From GCA-2737595 sp037138535 (lineage in GTDB: Bacteria > Actinomycetota > Actinomycetes > Nanopelagicales > Nanopelagicaceae), in the NCBI GenBank assembly GCA_037138535.1, contig JBAXIG010000003.1:1-51385 (forward strand): 51,385 nt of DNA. The letters run 5' to 3'. The notes under the pieces are model-generated. The model was given only the letters and a program-made list of their open reading frames with translations, had not been told where the DNA came from and did not search any database. The translations under genes were made by a program, and so were the position numbers. Below are positions 6,389 through 15,836 of the stretch, in pieces (position 1 is the stretch's first letter; each line of letters opens with the position of its first letter).

Positions 6389-9139
6389 GTGGCTGTTGAA
6401 TTTGAACTCTCTGGACCTGACCAAGACCCGCTGATCACTGGCGGCATGCCGAGCCAATTGGTCGATACTGATCCAGAAGAGAGCGCCGAATGGCGAGCCT
6501 CCTTTGATGCACTCCTTGAAAATGCTGGGCCCACTCGCGCGCGTTATGTAATGCTCTCGCTCTTGCAACGCGCAGCAGAGAAATCAGTCGGTGTACCAAG
6601 TCTTCGTAACAGCGATTACATCAATACCATTCCGCCTGAGCGCGAACCCGATTTCCCGGGTGATGAAGCAATGGAACGCCGCATTCGCTCCTTCATGCGA
6701 TGGAACGCCGCCATGCTCGTGCACCGCGCACAACGTCCAGGCGTCGGTGTAGGCGGACACATCAGCTCATACGCATCTTCAGCTTCACTCTACGAAGTAG
6801 GTTTCAACCACTTCTTCCGCGGCAAGGATCATCCTGGCGGCGGCGATCAAATCTTCTATCAAGGCCATGCAAGCCCTGGCATGTATGCCCGCGCATTTCT
6901 TGAAGGCCGACTCAGCGAAGATCAACTCGATGGCTTCCGCCAAGAGCTCTCACATCCCGCTGGCGGACTCTCGTCATATCCGCACCCACGCCTCATGCCG
7001 GACTTCTGGGAATTCCCCACAGTCTCTATGGGCCTGGGGCCACTCAATGCCATTTATCAAGCCCGTTTCAATCGTTACTTGCAGGCCCGCGGAATTAAAG
7101 ACACGAGCGATCAACATGTATGGGCTTTCCTCGGCGACGGCGAGACCGACGAAGTAGAGAGTCTCGGCGCTATTGGTTTAGCCGCACGCGAAGAACTCGA
7201 CAATCTCACATTTGTTGTTAATTGCAACTTGCAGCGCCTAGATGGTCCAGTGCGCGGTAACGGAAAAATCATTCAAGAGCTGGAATCTTATTTCCGCGGT
7301 GCAGGTTGGAACGTCATTAAGGTCGTCTGGGGACGAGAGTGGGATCCACTACTTGCCCAAGACCGCGAAGGCGCACTCGTGAATCTCATGAACATCACTC
7401 CTGATGGCGATTTCCAAACTTACAAAGCCGAAGGTGGCGCGTTTGTGCGCGAAAACTTCTTTGGTCGCGATCCACGCGCGCTCAAACTTATTGAAGGGTG
7501 GAATGACGAGAAGGTGTGGGGGCTGCGTCGCGGTGGCCACGACTATCGCAAGCTTTACGCCGCCTACTCCGCAGCCATGGCACATAAGGGTCAACCCACG
7601 GTCATTTTGGCAAAGACCGTTAAGGGCTGGGGCTTAGGGCCGCACTTCGAGGGTCGCAACTCCACACACCAAATGAAAAAACTTACTTTGGAAGATATTC
7701 AGACTTTCCGTGATCGCCTCGGAATTCCGTTCAGCGATGATCAACTTGATAAGTACACCCCGCCTTACTACCACCCAGGTAAAGACTCTGCCGAGTACGC
7801 GTACATGATGGAACGTCGGGCAAAGCTTGGCGGACCGCTACCCAGTCGCATTGTGCGCCCCAAGGCGTTGGCCCAACCTGATGATTCCGTTTATGAATCA
7901 GTTACTCGCGGATCGGGTAAGCAAGAAGTGGCTACTACTATGGCATTTGTACGCATGCTCAAGGACCTCTTCAAAGATCCAGTAATTGGGCCACGCATTG
8001 TTCCCATCATTCCTGACGAAGCGCGTACCTTCGGAATGGACTCACTCTTCCCGACGCAGAAGATCTACTCACCACATGGTCAGACTTACACGTCGGTCGA
8101 TCGCGACTTAATGCTTTCCTACAAAGAATCTAAGCAAGGTGTCATTCTTCACGAAGGCATTAACGAAGCTGGCTCTGTCGCATCCTTTACCGCTGTCGGT
8201 ACTTCATACGCCACTCACGGTGAACCGATGATTCCAATTTACGTCTTCTATTCAATGTTTGGCTTCCAACGTACCGGAGATAGTTTCTGGGCAGCTGCCG
8301 ATCAGTTGACCCGTGGTTTTGTCTTCGGCGCCACTGCGGGACGCACCACTCTCAATGGTGAAGGCTTGCAACACGAAGACGGCCATTCACATCTACTCGC
8401 CTCTACTAACCCAGCTGTAGTTTCCTACGACCCAGCATTCGCATACGAAATTGGACACATTTTCAAAGATGGTCTTCGTCGCATGTACGGTGAAAACTCA
8501 GAAAACGTTTACTCCTACCTCACCGTATATAACGAGCCATACGTGCAACCAGCCGAACCTGCAAATGTCGATGTCGCCGGAATTCTTGGCGGTATCTACA
8601 AGTACGCACCGGCTACCACCTCTCATTCCAAAAAGGCCCAACTCCTTGCCTCTGGCGTGGCTGTTAACTGGGCGCTCAAGGCTCAGCAATTGCTTGCCGA
8701 CGATTGGGGCGTCTCTGCCGACGTGTGGTCAGTGACTTCATGGAACGAGTTACGCAGAAATGGTCTCGAAGTTGATCGACATAACATGCTCCATCCTGAA
8801 GAAGGTCGACAAGAAGCTTTCGTCACCACTCAACTCAAAGGCTCAACTGGTCCTGTTGTCGCAGTAAGCGATTTCATGCGCGCGGTACAGGATCAAATTG
8901 CACCGTGGGTCGAGGGAGAATTCATTTCTCTTGGTACTGATGGCTTTGGTCTCTCAGATACCCGTGGAGCGCTTCGCCGCCACTTCCGAGTAGATGGTGA
9001 ATCCATCGCGGTTGCCGCACTCTACGAACTTAATCGATTGGGTGAAGTTGAAATCGACGTGGTAAAGAGTGCGCTTGACAAGTACGCCATTCACGACGTG
9101 AGTGCGGCTGATCCAGGAAATACCGAAGGCTCTGGCTGA
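6389..9139 (+). CDS. aceE: Pyruvate dehydrogenase E1 component, homodimeric
   Basis: Thiamine-diphosphate enzyme that decarboxylates pyruvate and passes the acetyl group to the E2 lipoyl domain. The family signatures GVGVGGHISSYASSA, FLGDGETDEVESLG and NLQRLDGPVRGNG (cofactor/Mg site), then GTSYATHGEPMIP and EGLQHEDGHSH are all present, and the protein is complete. The frame is open from a GTG at 6257 (960 residues), but similarity to actinobacterial AceE begins only around ITGGMPSQLVDTDPEE. The 44 codons from 6257 use unusual codons (AGG, CTA, GGG). I therefore prefer the GTG at 6389 (916 residues, AAGGG 9 nt upstream), which gives the usual family length. No E2 gene is nearby. Confidence 0.93.
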   Translation: MAVEFELSGPDQDPLITGGMPSQLVDTDPEESAEWRASFDALLENAGPTRARYVMLSLLQRAAEKSVGVPSLRNSDYINTIPPEREPDFPGDEAMERRIRSFMRWNAAMLVHRAQRPGVGVGGHISSYASSASLYEVGFNHFFRGKDHPGGGDQIFYQGHASPGMYARAFLEGRLSEDQLDGFRQELSHPAGGLSSYPHPRLMPDFWEFPTVSMGLGPLNAIYQARFNRYLQARGIKDTSDQHVWAFLGDGETDEVESLGAIGLAAREELDNLTFVVNCNLQRLDGPVRGNGKIIQELESYFRGAGWNVIKVVWGREWDPLLAQDREGALVNLMNITPDGDFQTYKAEGGAFVRENFFGRDPRALKLIEGWNDEKVWGLRRGGHDYRKLYAAYSAAMAHKGQPTVILAKTVKGWGLGPHFEGRNSTHQMKKLTLEDIQTFRDRLGIPFSDDQLDKYTPPYYHPGKDSAEYAYMMERRAKLGGPLPSRIVRPKALAQPDDSVYESVTRGSGKQEVATTMAFVRMLKDLFKDPVIGPRIVPIIPDEARTFGMDSLFPTQKIYSPHGQTYTSVDRDLMLSYKESKQGVILHEGINEAGSVASFTAVGTSYATHGEPMIPIYVFYSMFGFQRTGDSFWAAADQLTRGFVFGATAGRTTLNGEGLQHEDGHSHLLASTNPAVVSYDPAFAYEIGHIFKDGLRRMYGENSENVYSYLTVYNEPYVQPAEPANVDVAGILGGIYKYAPATTSHSKKAQLLASGVAVNWALKAQQLLADDWGVSADVWSVTSWNELRRNGLEVDRHNMLHPEEGRQEAFVTTQLKGSTGPVVAVSDFMRAVQDQIAPWVEGEFISLGTDGFGLSDTRGALRRHFRVDGESIAVAALYELNRLGEVEIDVVKSALDKYAIHDVSAADPGNTEGSG

Positions 9140-9149
9140 TAGCTCAGCT

Positions 9150-10073
9150 TTAGAAGAGAGCGTTCGCCAGTGAGGTACGACCTTTGACGATCCGTGGGTC
9201 ACTGGGATCAACAAGGTCAAAGAGTGAAATCAGATGATCTTTGGCTTTCGCCCGCTCGGCACCTGACGTTGCTCGCACCACGTCAACAAGTCGAAGAATG
9301 GCATCTTCTAGGTGGCCACCGACCATGTCGACATCTGCACATCGGATCTGGACATCCACATCTAAAGGTGTTGCAGCCGCCTCGGCTCGCACCACCTTAA
9401 AATCCATACCATTGACCCGGGCCAACAATTCCACCTGCGCTAAACCGATCTTTGCGTAGATATCTGTGGGCTTGCGTGCCAGCAATTTTTGATACGAGAT
9501 CCGCGCGCTGTCGAAATCCCCGCGATCGATGGCAGCTAATGCTTCAGCCTCGTCTACGTCGATCTCTTCTTCGTCGCTTTCCACCACTTCATCCGAAGGT
9601 TCTGCACCAAGCGTTCCGGTAAGCCCTTGTTCGGCGGCGATTTTGAGTAACTTGACGAGAACTTCACGCACTTGTTGCTCAGGTACCGCTCCCTGGAAGA
9701 GGGGCGCAATCTGTCCCTTAATAACGGCAATCACCGTAGGAATGGATTGCACTCGAAATGCTTCAGAAAGACGAGGAGCTGCTTCAGTATCAACTTTGGC
9801 AAGTAACCAGGCGCCATTTCCTTCTTCGGCAAGTTTCTCCAAGATCGGTGAGAGTTGCTTGCATGGTCCGCACCACTCGGCCCAGAAATCCAGTACCACC
9901 GGTACGTTCATCGATTGCGCCATCACCAGTGCTTCGAAGTTCTCTTCATTTACATCAATCACATACGCGCTCTGCGGTACACCTTCGGGCCGCGGGGCTG
10001 GCGTTGGTCGATTTAAAGCGCTGAGATCTACTGCACTCGCAAAAGAGGCAGGCAACTTAGGAGGTTGGTTCAC
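9150..10073 (-). CDS. Thioredoxin-TPR protein (CnoX/YbbN-like)
   Basis: 307-residue two-part protein. Residues about 35-150 form a thioredoxin fold with the WCGPC active site at 67-71 and a cis-proline SIPT loop. After an acidic linker (ESDEEEIDVDEAEA) come TPR-like helices (about 185-307) with the pattern of YbbN/CnoX, a holdase that links redox stress to chaperones. Unlike E. coli YbbN, which lacks the classic CxxC, both cysteines are present here, so disulfide reductase activity is possible. Its start overlaps the meaB stop by 4 bp (ATGA). It is convergent with aceE, with a 10-bp gap. Confidence 0.9.
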   Translation of the reverse strand: MNQPPKLPASFASAVDLSALNRPTPAPRPEGVPQSAYVIDVNEENFEALVMAQSMNVPVVLDFWAEWCGPCKQLSPILEKLAEEGNGAWLLAKVDTEAAPRLSEAFRVQSIPTVIAVIKGQIAPLFQGAVPEQQVREVLVKLLKIAAEQGLTGTLGAEPSDEVVESDEEEIDVDEAEALAAIDRGDFDSARISYQKLLARKPTDIYAKIGLAQVELLARVNGMDFKVVRAEAAATPLDVDVQIRCADVDMVGGHLEDAILRLVDVVRATSGAERAKAKDHLISLFDLVDPSDPRIVKGRTSLANALF

Positions 10074-11002
10074 TTATTTCGCTCCTCAGCAAGAAGTTGA
10101 TCTGCCGCAGTGTACGAATCCATTTTCCCATCTGCCACAAGCGTGGCAAGTCGTCGGAGTGGTTCCCCTTTGATTTGTGCGCGCAACTTAGCCGAAGCGA
10201 GATGCTCCACTTCCAGTGAGGCACGATCAATGCGACGACCTTCAAGGAGCCCGCTGTCCGCCAAATAGAGACGGTGACGGTCAATGGCCAACACCAATTC
10301 TTCAATTCCCATACCGCGATCAGCTGAGGTCAATAAGATTTCTCGTTCTGGATCTTGTGGCGCGAGTGCAAGTGAATTTCGCAATTCTCGTGAAGTGACT
10401 TCAGCTCCGTCGCGATCTGCCTTGTTAATGACGTAGATGTCGCCGATTTCTAGCAGACCTGCCTTGACCGCTTGAATTCCATCACCCATTCCAGGGGCGA
10501 GCACCACCATCGTGGTATCGGCATGGCTCACGATCTCAACTTCGCTCTGTCCCACACCCACGGTCTCTACCAAAATGGTGTCGAAGCCCGCATCGTCGAG
10601 TACTCGAATGGCTTGCGGAGTTGCAGCCGCTAATCCACCTAGATGGCCACGGGTTGCCATTGAACGGATATAAACGCCATCATCAAGAAAGTGATCTTGC
10701 ATGCGAATGCGATCGCCAAGAACAGCGCCTTGAGTAAACGGCGAAGAGGGATCGATCGCAATGACACCTACTTTGTGACCTTTTTCGCGGAGCGATTTGA
10801 TCAGTGCAGAAGTGAGCGTTGACTTTCCTACCCCTGGTGAACCGGTGATTCCGATAACGCGAGCGCCATGAGGCTTTAACTCTTTCATGATCGCTGGCAG
10901 CGACTCTGATCCATCTTCAATGAGCGAAATAAGGCGCGCAAGTGAACGGATATTTCCGTCACGCGAGCCACTTACTAACGCTGAGGTATCTATGGCAATC
11001 AC
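10070..11002 (-). CDS. meaB: Methylmalonyl-CoA mutase-associated GTPase MeaB
   Basis: 310-residue G3E-type GTPase that guards methylmalonyl-CoA mutase, gating delivery of adenosylcobalamin and ejecting damaged cofactor. The P-loop GITGSPGVGKST is at residues 51-62, the Mg/base loop reads ILVETVGVGQSE, and the guanine-specificity motif is NKAD. It starts at a GTG that overlaps the thiolase stop as GTGA and ends in an ATGA overlap with the thioredoxin gene. The mutase itself is not in this window; the epimerase and adenosyltransferase of the same pathway are (12.2 kb and 21.7 kb). Confidence 0.95.
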   Translation of the reverse strand: MIAIDTSALVSGSRDGNIRSLARLISLIEDGSESLPAIMKELKPHGARVIGITGSPGVGKSTLTSALIKSLREKGHKVGVIAIDPSSPFTQGAVLGDRIRMQDHFLDDGVYIRSMATRGHLGGLAAATPQAIRVLDDAGFDTILVETVGVGQSEVEIVSHADTTMVVLAPGMGDGIQAVKAGLLEIGDIYVINKADRDGAEVTSRELRNSLALAPQDPEREILLTSADRGMGIEELVLAIDRHRLYLADSGLLEGRRIDRASLEVEHLASAKLRAQIKGEPLRRLATLVADGKMDSYTAADQLLAEERNK

Positions 11003-12180
11003 GCCCGCTTAAGGATCAGCGCATCGCCTTGTCCGCCGCCACCACAGAGGGCTGCGGCCCCAACGCCGCCACCACGCTTCTTCAAATCAAGAGCAATGTG
11101 GAGAGCCAAACGCGCACCTGACATTCCGACGGGATGACCCACTGCAATTGCACCACCATGTGGATTCACAATTGCTGGATCAATTCCAAGTTGGCGAGTT
11201 GACACCAAACCAACTGCAGCAAAAGCTTCGTTGATTTCAAGGATGTCGAGTTCACTTACCTTCATGCCCTCACGCTTCAATGCTTTTTCGAGAGCATTTG
11301 CAGGTTGCGCGTGAAGCGAAGTATCTGGACCCGCCACCACGCCGTGTGCGCCAATTTCACAGAGCCATTCAAGGCCCAGTGCTTCTGCCTTGGCTTTGCT
11401 CATCACCACAACAGCCGCGCCGCCATCAGAAATTTGTGACGCTGAACCTGCGGTGATCGTTCCTTCAGCGCTAAATGCTGGACGCAACTTACCTAGCGTC
11501 TCCATCGTGGTGTCCCCACGGATACCTTCGTCGTGTGCAAGCGTCGTGGTAGCGCCCTTACCTTGAGGAATTTCCATCGGAATAATCTCGTCATTAAAAA
11601 CACCCGCTGCAGTAGCTGCAGCCGCGCGTTGATGAGAGTGCATCGCAAATTGATCTTGATCTTCGCGAGTAAGCCCGTAACGCCCGTTATAAGACTCAGT
11701 GGATTCACCCATGAGGCACTTATCGAAAGAGCAGTAGAGGCCGTCGTGAAAGAGCGCATCCTCCATGGTGACGTTGCCAATCTTGAATCCTTCGCGCGAG
11801 CCCATGAGAAGGTGCGGAGCGCGCGTCATCGACTCCATTCCACCAGCCACGATGGTGTCGAATTCTCCTGCACGGATTAATTGATCCGCGAGCGCAATCG
11901 CATCGAGACCTGAGAGACAGACTTTGTTGATCAGCAGCGCAGCGACATCGAGCGGAATGCCGCCCTTCACCGCGGCCTGGCGCGGCGGTGCTTGGCCAGC
12001 GCCGGCTTGCAGCACCTGACCGAGGATGACGTAATCCACCTGATCGCCAGAAATGCCGGCTTTTGCGAGCGCACCCTTGATCGCGATGCCGCCCAAGTCG
12101 GTGGCGCTAAAGCCCTTGAGTGAGCCGTTGAACCGCCCCATAGGGGTGCGAGCTCCGGCGACGATGACAGATGTGGTCAT
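10999..12180 (-). CDS. Acetyl-CoA acetyltransferase (thiolase)
   Basis: 393-residue thiolase that joins two acetyl-CoA or cleaves 3-ketoacyl-CoA. The nucleophilic Cys88 lies in NKVCLSGLDAI, the His in AVGHPVGMSGAR, and the second catalytic Cys in ALCGGGGQGDA. The ATG at 12180 starts TTSVIVAGARTPMGRF, the family N-terminus, with GGGAG upstream; a 21-residue in-frame extension looks non-coding. It is first in an operon with meaB and the thioredoxin-TPR gene and is divergent from the epimerase gene. Rv1323 (FadA4), next to an epimerase and a thioredoxin gene in M. tuberculosis, is the likely counterpart. Confidence 0.93.
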   Translation of the reverse strand: MTTSVIVAGARTPMGRFNGSLKGFSATDLGGIAIKGALAKAGISGDQVDYVILGQVLQAGAGQAPPRQAAVKGGIPLDVAALLINKVCLSGLDAIALADQLIRAGEFDTIVAGGMESMTRAPHLLMGSREGFKIGNVTMEDALFHDGLYCSFDKCLMGESTESYNGRYGLTREDQDQFAMHSHQRAAAATAAGVFNDEIIPMEIPQGKGATTTLAHDEGIRGDTTMETLGKLRPAFSAEGTITAGSASQISDGGAAVVVMSKAKAEALGLEWLCEIGAHGVVAGPDTSLHAQPANALEKALKREGMKVSELDILEINEAFAAVGLVSTRQLGIDPAIVNPHGGAIAVGHPVGMSGARLALHIALDLKKRGGGVGAAALCGGGGQGDALILKRA

Positions 12181-12235
12181 GGCTTCTACTCCCGGTGACG
12201 TGTTACAGGTGGTTTTATCTGACACGATACCCGTT

Positions 12236-12703
12236 ATGAGCACTCAGAGCAGTGGCCCCTCAGCCTCATCCGCCCCACTCCCGGGGATTATTGGCGTAGA
12301 TCACATCGGAATTGCCGTCCCTGACCTCGAGGTCGCTATCTCCTTCTATCAAGCGAAGTTCGGCTTTGAGGTAGCCCACCGCGAGGTCAACGAAGAACAG
12401 GGCGTTGCTGAGGCCATGATTCAGGTGGGGCCTGCCTCACATGAAGTGAAGCTCCAACTTTTGGCACCACTCACTCCTGACTCTGCCATTGCACGCTTTC
12501 TCGACAAGAGCGGACCGGGGATGCAACAACTTGCTTACCGCGTCACGGACATCGAGATCGCCTGTGCGGCTGTTCGTGCACGAGGAATGCGCCTGCTCTA
12601 TGAAAACCCACGTCGCGGGACAGCCGGCAGTCTCATCAACTTTATTCATCCCAAAGATGCAGGTGGGGTGCTCGTCGAACTTGTTCAGCCTGCGGCGCAT
12701 TAA
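12236..12703 (+). CDS. Methylmalonyl-CoA epimerase
   Basis: 155-residue glyoxalase-fold (VOC) enzyme that interconverts the two methylmalonyl-CoA epimers so that the B12 mutase can act. The start GVDHIGIAVPDLEVAISFY carries the first metal His, GPGMQQLAYRV is the mid-domain element, and FIHPKDAGGVLVELVQP holds later metal ligands (His and Glu). The ATG at 12236 lacks a ribosome-binding site; a CACGAT box 7 nt upstream could make it leaderless. Its TAA overlaps the ATG of the following MFS gene by one base. Confidence 0.93.
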   Translation: MSTQSSGPSASSAPLPGIIGVDHIGIAVPDLEVAISFYQAKFGFEVAHREVNEEQGVAEAMIQVGPASHEVKLQLLAPLTPDSAIARFLDKSGPGMQQLAYRVTDIEIACAAVRARGMRLLYENPRRGTAGSLINFIHPKDAGGVLVELVQPAAH

Positions 12704-13920
12704 TGCACCGTGCTGACTTTGACGTTCTTAAGATTCCCAATCTCCGCCGATTCTTTATCGCCCGCGCTCTCACCGTTGTTAACGGATCTATCGCACCTAT
12801 TGCGATGGCCTTTGCCATTCTCGATTTACCGGGTGGGGATTCACAGGACCTCGCTCTCGTAGAGGTATGCGTCGTTGTCGCGCAGCTCACAGCCATTCTT
12901 ATCGGAGGTGTATTAGCCGATCGATGGTCACGTGTGCGCACGTTAGTCCTCGGTGGCAGCACGGCTTCGGCCGGTATGTTTCTGCTCGGCATCATGCTTG
13001 CTGCCCACGTTTCTCACGTGGGCTTCTACTGCATCGGAGCCTTACTTACCGGACTTGGATCTGGTCTCGGCTTTCCAGTTTTCACCGCACTCATTGCAGA
13101 TTCTGTTCCTGAAAGCCAGCGCCAGAGCGCTAATGGTCTCTTCCGACTGGTCATCAATCTTTCCCGCGTAGGCGGTGCCGGTATCGCAGGTCTGATGATT
13201 GTCACTCTCGGAAATGCTGGAACAATGTTCTTAGTGGGATCGGCATTTTTAGCCAGCGCTCTCATCGTTTCTGGGATTAAAGTGCATCAACTTCCAGGCA
13301 GTGGCGAAAGTGCAATTAAGGATCTCACGAACGGCTGGAAAGAATTTATCTCCTACCCGTGGGTAGTCATTATCGTTGTCTGCTACATGATCATGAATTC
13401 GATGTATGCCGGCACAATAGATGTGATTGGTCCAGTGATTGCCAAGAGTGACCTTGGCGGGGCAAAAGGATGGGCTCTCATCGCGATGTGCGGATCCCTT
13501 GGTGCATTAGTAGGCACCGTGATTGCGCTCCGTTTGAAATATCGCAGACCACTTATCACCGCATCGATCTACTCCTTCGCATTCCCCATACTCATCATGC
13601 TCTTTTCGTTTCCCGCCCCACTTTATGTGCTCGCAATCGGCGCAGCGCTAGCGGGCATCTCCATGGATATATTCGGAGTTGCCTGGGATGGCGCGCTCCA
13701 GCGTGAAGTTGCTCGCGAGAAACTCAGCCGGGTCTCTTCTTACGATTGGTTCGGATCTATGGTTGCCATGCCCGTGGGAATGATCTTCGCTGGCTGGGGA
13801 GCCAAGCACTTTGGCCCCTCCACCGTGCTTCCATGGATGGCGCTGATCGCCGCGCTCTCGCTGACGCTCCCCTTCTTCTCACGCTCCGTCTGGAAAGTAA
13901 AAGGCCCACAGGTCGAGTAG
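12703..13920 (+). CDS. MFS transporter (EntS-like)
   Basis: 405-residue membrane protein with about 12 hydrophobic segments. The loop GGVLADRWSRVRTL between helices 2 and 3 is the MFS signature, and the overall form resembles the EntS/MFS_3 exporter group. The substrate cannot be read from sequence. The start overlaps the epimerase stop (TAATG), so the two are translated together, but a shared function is not implied. Confidence 0.85.
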   Translation: MHRADFDVLKIPNLRRFFIARALTVVNGSIAPIAMAFAILDLPGGDSQDLALVEVCVVVAQLTAILIGGVLADRWSRVRTLVLGGSTASAGMFLLGIMLAAHVSHVGFYCIGALLTGLGSGLGFPVFTALIADSVPESQRQSANGLFRLVINLSRVGGAGIAGLMIVTLGNAGTMFLVGSAFLASALIVSGIKVHQLPGSGESAIKDLTNGWKEFISYPWVVIIVVCYMIMNSMYAGTIDVIGPVIAKSDLGGAKGWALIAMCGSLGALVGTVIALRLKYRRPLITASIYSFAFPILIMLFSFPAPLYVLAIGAALAGISMDIFGVAWDGALQREVAREKLSRVSSYDWFGSMVAMPVGMIFAGWGAKHFGPSTVLPWMALIAALSLTLPFFSRSVWKVKGPQVE

Positions 13921-13925
13921 TTCGC

Positions 13926-13931
13926 TACCCT
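13926..13931 (+). promoter_or_regulatory. -10 box for leaderless AI-2E transporter mRNA
   Basis: TACCCT followed by exactly 6 nt and then the ATG at 13938. This is the spacing expected if transcription starts at the start codon. Confidence 0.5.
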
Positions 13932-13937
13932 TGGCAC

Positions 13938-15011
13938 ATGGAAAACGATCGCTTCGGGACTCCGGGAGCACCTCTCAATCGTTCACATCCTTTTCTCTAT
14001 GGATTTCTCGCAACTCTTGGAGTTGCCACCGCCTACTTGGTGATAAAGGCTGTGCAGAGCGCAAGTCAAGTCTTGGTTCTGATTCTCATTTCGCTCTTTC
14101 TTGCCGTGGGGCTCAATCCCGCAGTTGAAGCTCTACGCAAACGCGGTTTAAAACGCTCAGGAGCAGTTCTTTCTATTACTCTCATCTTCGTTTTGGTTGT
14201 TGGTGGTTTTACCGCAGCGGTGGTGCCACCCATCTATAAACAAACCACTCAGCTTGTACAAAATGCACCCGAATACCTCGACCGAATCGCTACTAATCCC
14301 ACGATTGCCAACCTCGACAAGAACTACCACTTCATTGACAAGGCAAAAAATAAACTCTCGACCCAAGTCCAAGACGGAAAATTGGTTATTTCTGCCTTCG
14401 GTGGAGTGATCGGTGTCGGGAAAACAATCTTCTCGGGACTCTTCTCTGCAATTACGGTTTTTATACTGACTCTTTACTTCTTATCGGCGCTACCTAAATT
14501 TACTAAGACTGCTTATAGCCTCGTACCCGCTTCGCGCCGAGAGAGATTCACTAAAATCTCTGACGAAATCTTGGTACGTATCGGCGGATTTGTCGGTGGC
14601 CAACTTTTGGTAGCTGGCATCGCTGGGTTAGCGACATTTATCGCAGCCCTCGCCCTTGGGCTACCGTATGCACTCTCACTTGCAATGGTGGTGGCGCTCT
14701 GCGATCTGATTCCACTAATAGGAGCAACATTGGGAGCCATCGTAGCGACCCTCGTCGGATTTGTGCACGACACCAGAAGCGGCATCATCATTCTCATTTT
14801 CTACATCATCTATCAACAAGTAGAAAATTACGTGATCTACCCGCGCATTATGAGACGATCTGTCTCTGTGCCGGCAATTGTCACCATCATTGCAGCCCTT
14901 GTGGGTGGATCACTTTTAGGATTACTCGGTGGCTTGCTTGCAATCCCCACTGCCGCAGCGGTCCTTTTGATTATCGATCAAGTTGCTATCCCACGCGCTG
15001 AGCAAAATTAA
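13938..15011 (+). CDS. AI-2E family transporter (YdiK/TqsA-like)
   Basis: 357-residue membrane protein of the AI-2 exporter-like superfamily, with an N-terminal helix pair (FLYGFLATLGVATAYLVI and VLVLILISLFLAVGLNPAV), a soluble middle (about residues 90-140) and four to five C-terminal helices including the family segment YIIYQQVENYVIYPRIM. Family members export small molecules or ions; the substrate is unknown. The ATG at 13938 begins the homologous region, has no ribosome-binding site, and sits 6 nt after a TACCCT box, so the mRNA is probably leaderless. The frame is open further upstream, but there it overlaps the MFS gene. Confidence 0.88.
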   Translation: MENDRFGTPGAPLNRSHPFLYGFLATLGVATAYLVIKAVQSASQVLVLILISLFLAVGLNPAVEALRKRGLKRSGAVLSITLIFVLVVGGFTAAVVPPIYKQTTQLVQNAPEYLDRIATNPTIANLDKNYHFIDKAKNKLSTQVQDGKLVISAFGGVIGVGKTIFSGLFSAITVFILTLYFLSALPKFTKTAYSLVPASRRERFTKISDEILVRIGGFVGGQLLVAGIAGLATFIAALALGLPYALSLAMVVALCDLIPLIGATLGAIVATLVGFVHDTRSGIIILIFYIIYQQVENYVIYPRIMRRSVSVPAIVTIIAALVGGSLLGLLGGLLAIPTAAAVLLIIDQVAIPRAEQN

Positions 15012-15016
15012 ATCTG

Positions 15017-15784
15017 CTAACGCGCTGGTAATACATCAATAACTGTTTCGTAAGGGCCATCCCACGTACGCGAGAGCGGTAGGGCGGCCGGATTAAGCCG
15101 CTGCACAATTTCACTCAGCACGCGATACACCGAGGGTTCACCCACCCAGAGATGCTTTGCACCTTCCACTGGAATAAGTTCCGTCTGCGTAAGTGGTGCA
15201 AACGCTTCGACTGCCGCCGCTGGTCGCAAATAATCATCTAACTCCGGGATGAGTGCGACCACCGGACGACCATCTTCATTCCACCGCAATAAATCCATAG
15301 ATGTGGAGAAGCGAAGCGGTGGGCTCAACAAGATCGCTCCCTCCACACCCGGAAGTAATCCAAATTTCAACGCAAGGTCAGTGCCGAATGACCAACCCAC
15401 AACCCAAATGTGTGGAAGCCCTTCTTTGACTGCATATTGAACAGCTGCTTCAACATCCAATTGTTCGGAAGTTGCGTTAGAAAATTCGCCTTCGCTCTTA
15501 CCCGCCTCTGATTGCGTTCCGCGAGTGTTAAATCGAAGTACTGCAATATCGGCAAGTGCGGGCAGCCTCCACGCCGCCTTACGGAAAATGTGGCTATCCA
15601 TCATGCCGCCGTGGGTGGGTAGCGGATGCAACGCAATGATCGTGGCTACCGGCGGACGCCCCTCCGGAAGCGCCAATTCCGCCACCAGCTGGAGACCGTC
15701 AGAGGTAATCAGGGTGATGGGTTGGCGGATCGCGGGGAGGGCGGTATTTGCCCGGATTTCTACTGACTCGTTCATTGACATCAT
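15017..15784 (-). CDS. Alpha/beta hydrolase
   Basis: 255-residue hydrolase with the nucleophile elbow GWSFG (VVGWSFGTDLALKF), an upstream oxyanion segment HPLPTHGGMMDS, and a late His in GAKHLWVGEP. The fold resembles small serine hydrolases of the HPHP-loop type; the substrate is unknown. The ATG at 15784 is chosen because AAAGGAG lies 7 nt upstream. It is convergent with the AI-2E gene (5-bp gap) and divergent from the aldehyde dehydrogenase gene. Confidence 0.85.
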   Translation of the reverse strand: MMSMNESVEIRANTALPAIRQPITLITSDGLQLVAELALPEGRPPVATIIALHPLPTHGGMMDSHIFRKAAWRLPALADIAVLRFNTRGTQSEAGKSEGEFSNATSEQLDVEAAVQYAVKEGLPHIWVVGWSFGTDLALKFGLLPGVEGAILLSPPLRFSTSMDLLRWNEDGRPVVALIPELDDYLRPAAAVEAFAPLTQTELIPVEGAKHLWVGEPSVYRVLSEIVQRLNPAALPLSRTWDGPYETVIDVLPAR

Positions 15785-15836
15785 TATCCTGCTCCTTTGT
15801 CTGGAAAGTCTCCGTAGAAAGAGTCAGAATGAGTCC

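Noticed and set aside
12053..12235. 61-codon extension of the epimerase
   Set aside because: It is antisense to the thiolase N-terminus; the glyoxalase fold begins after 12236.
15525..15836. 104-codon N-terminal extension of the aldehyde dehydrogenase
   Set aside because: It overlaps the divergent hydrolase gene and its promoter region and has no similarity to dehydrogenases.
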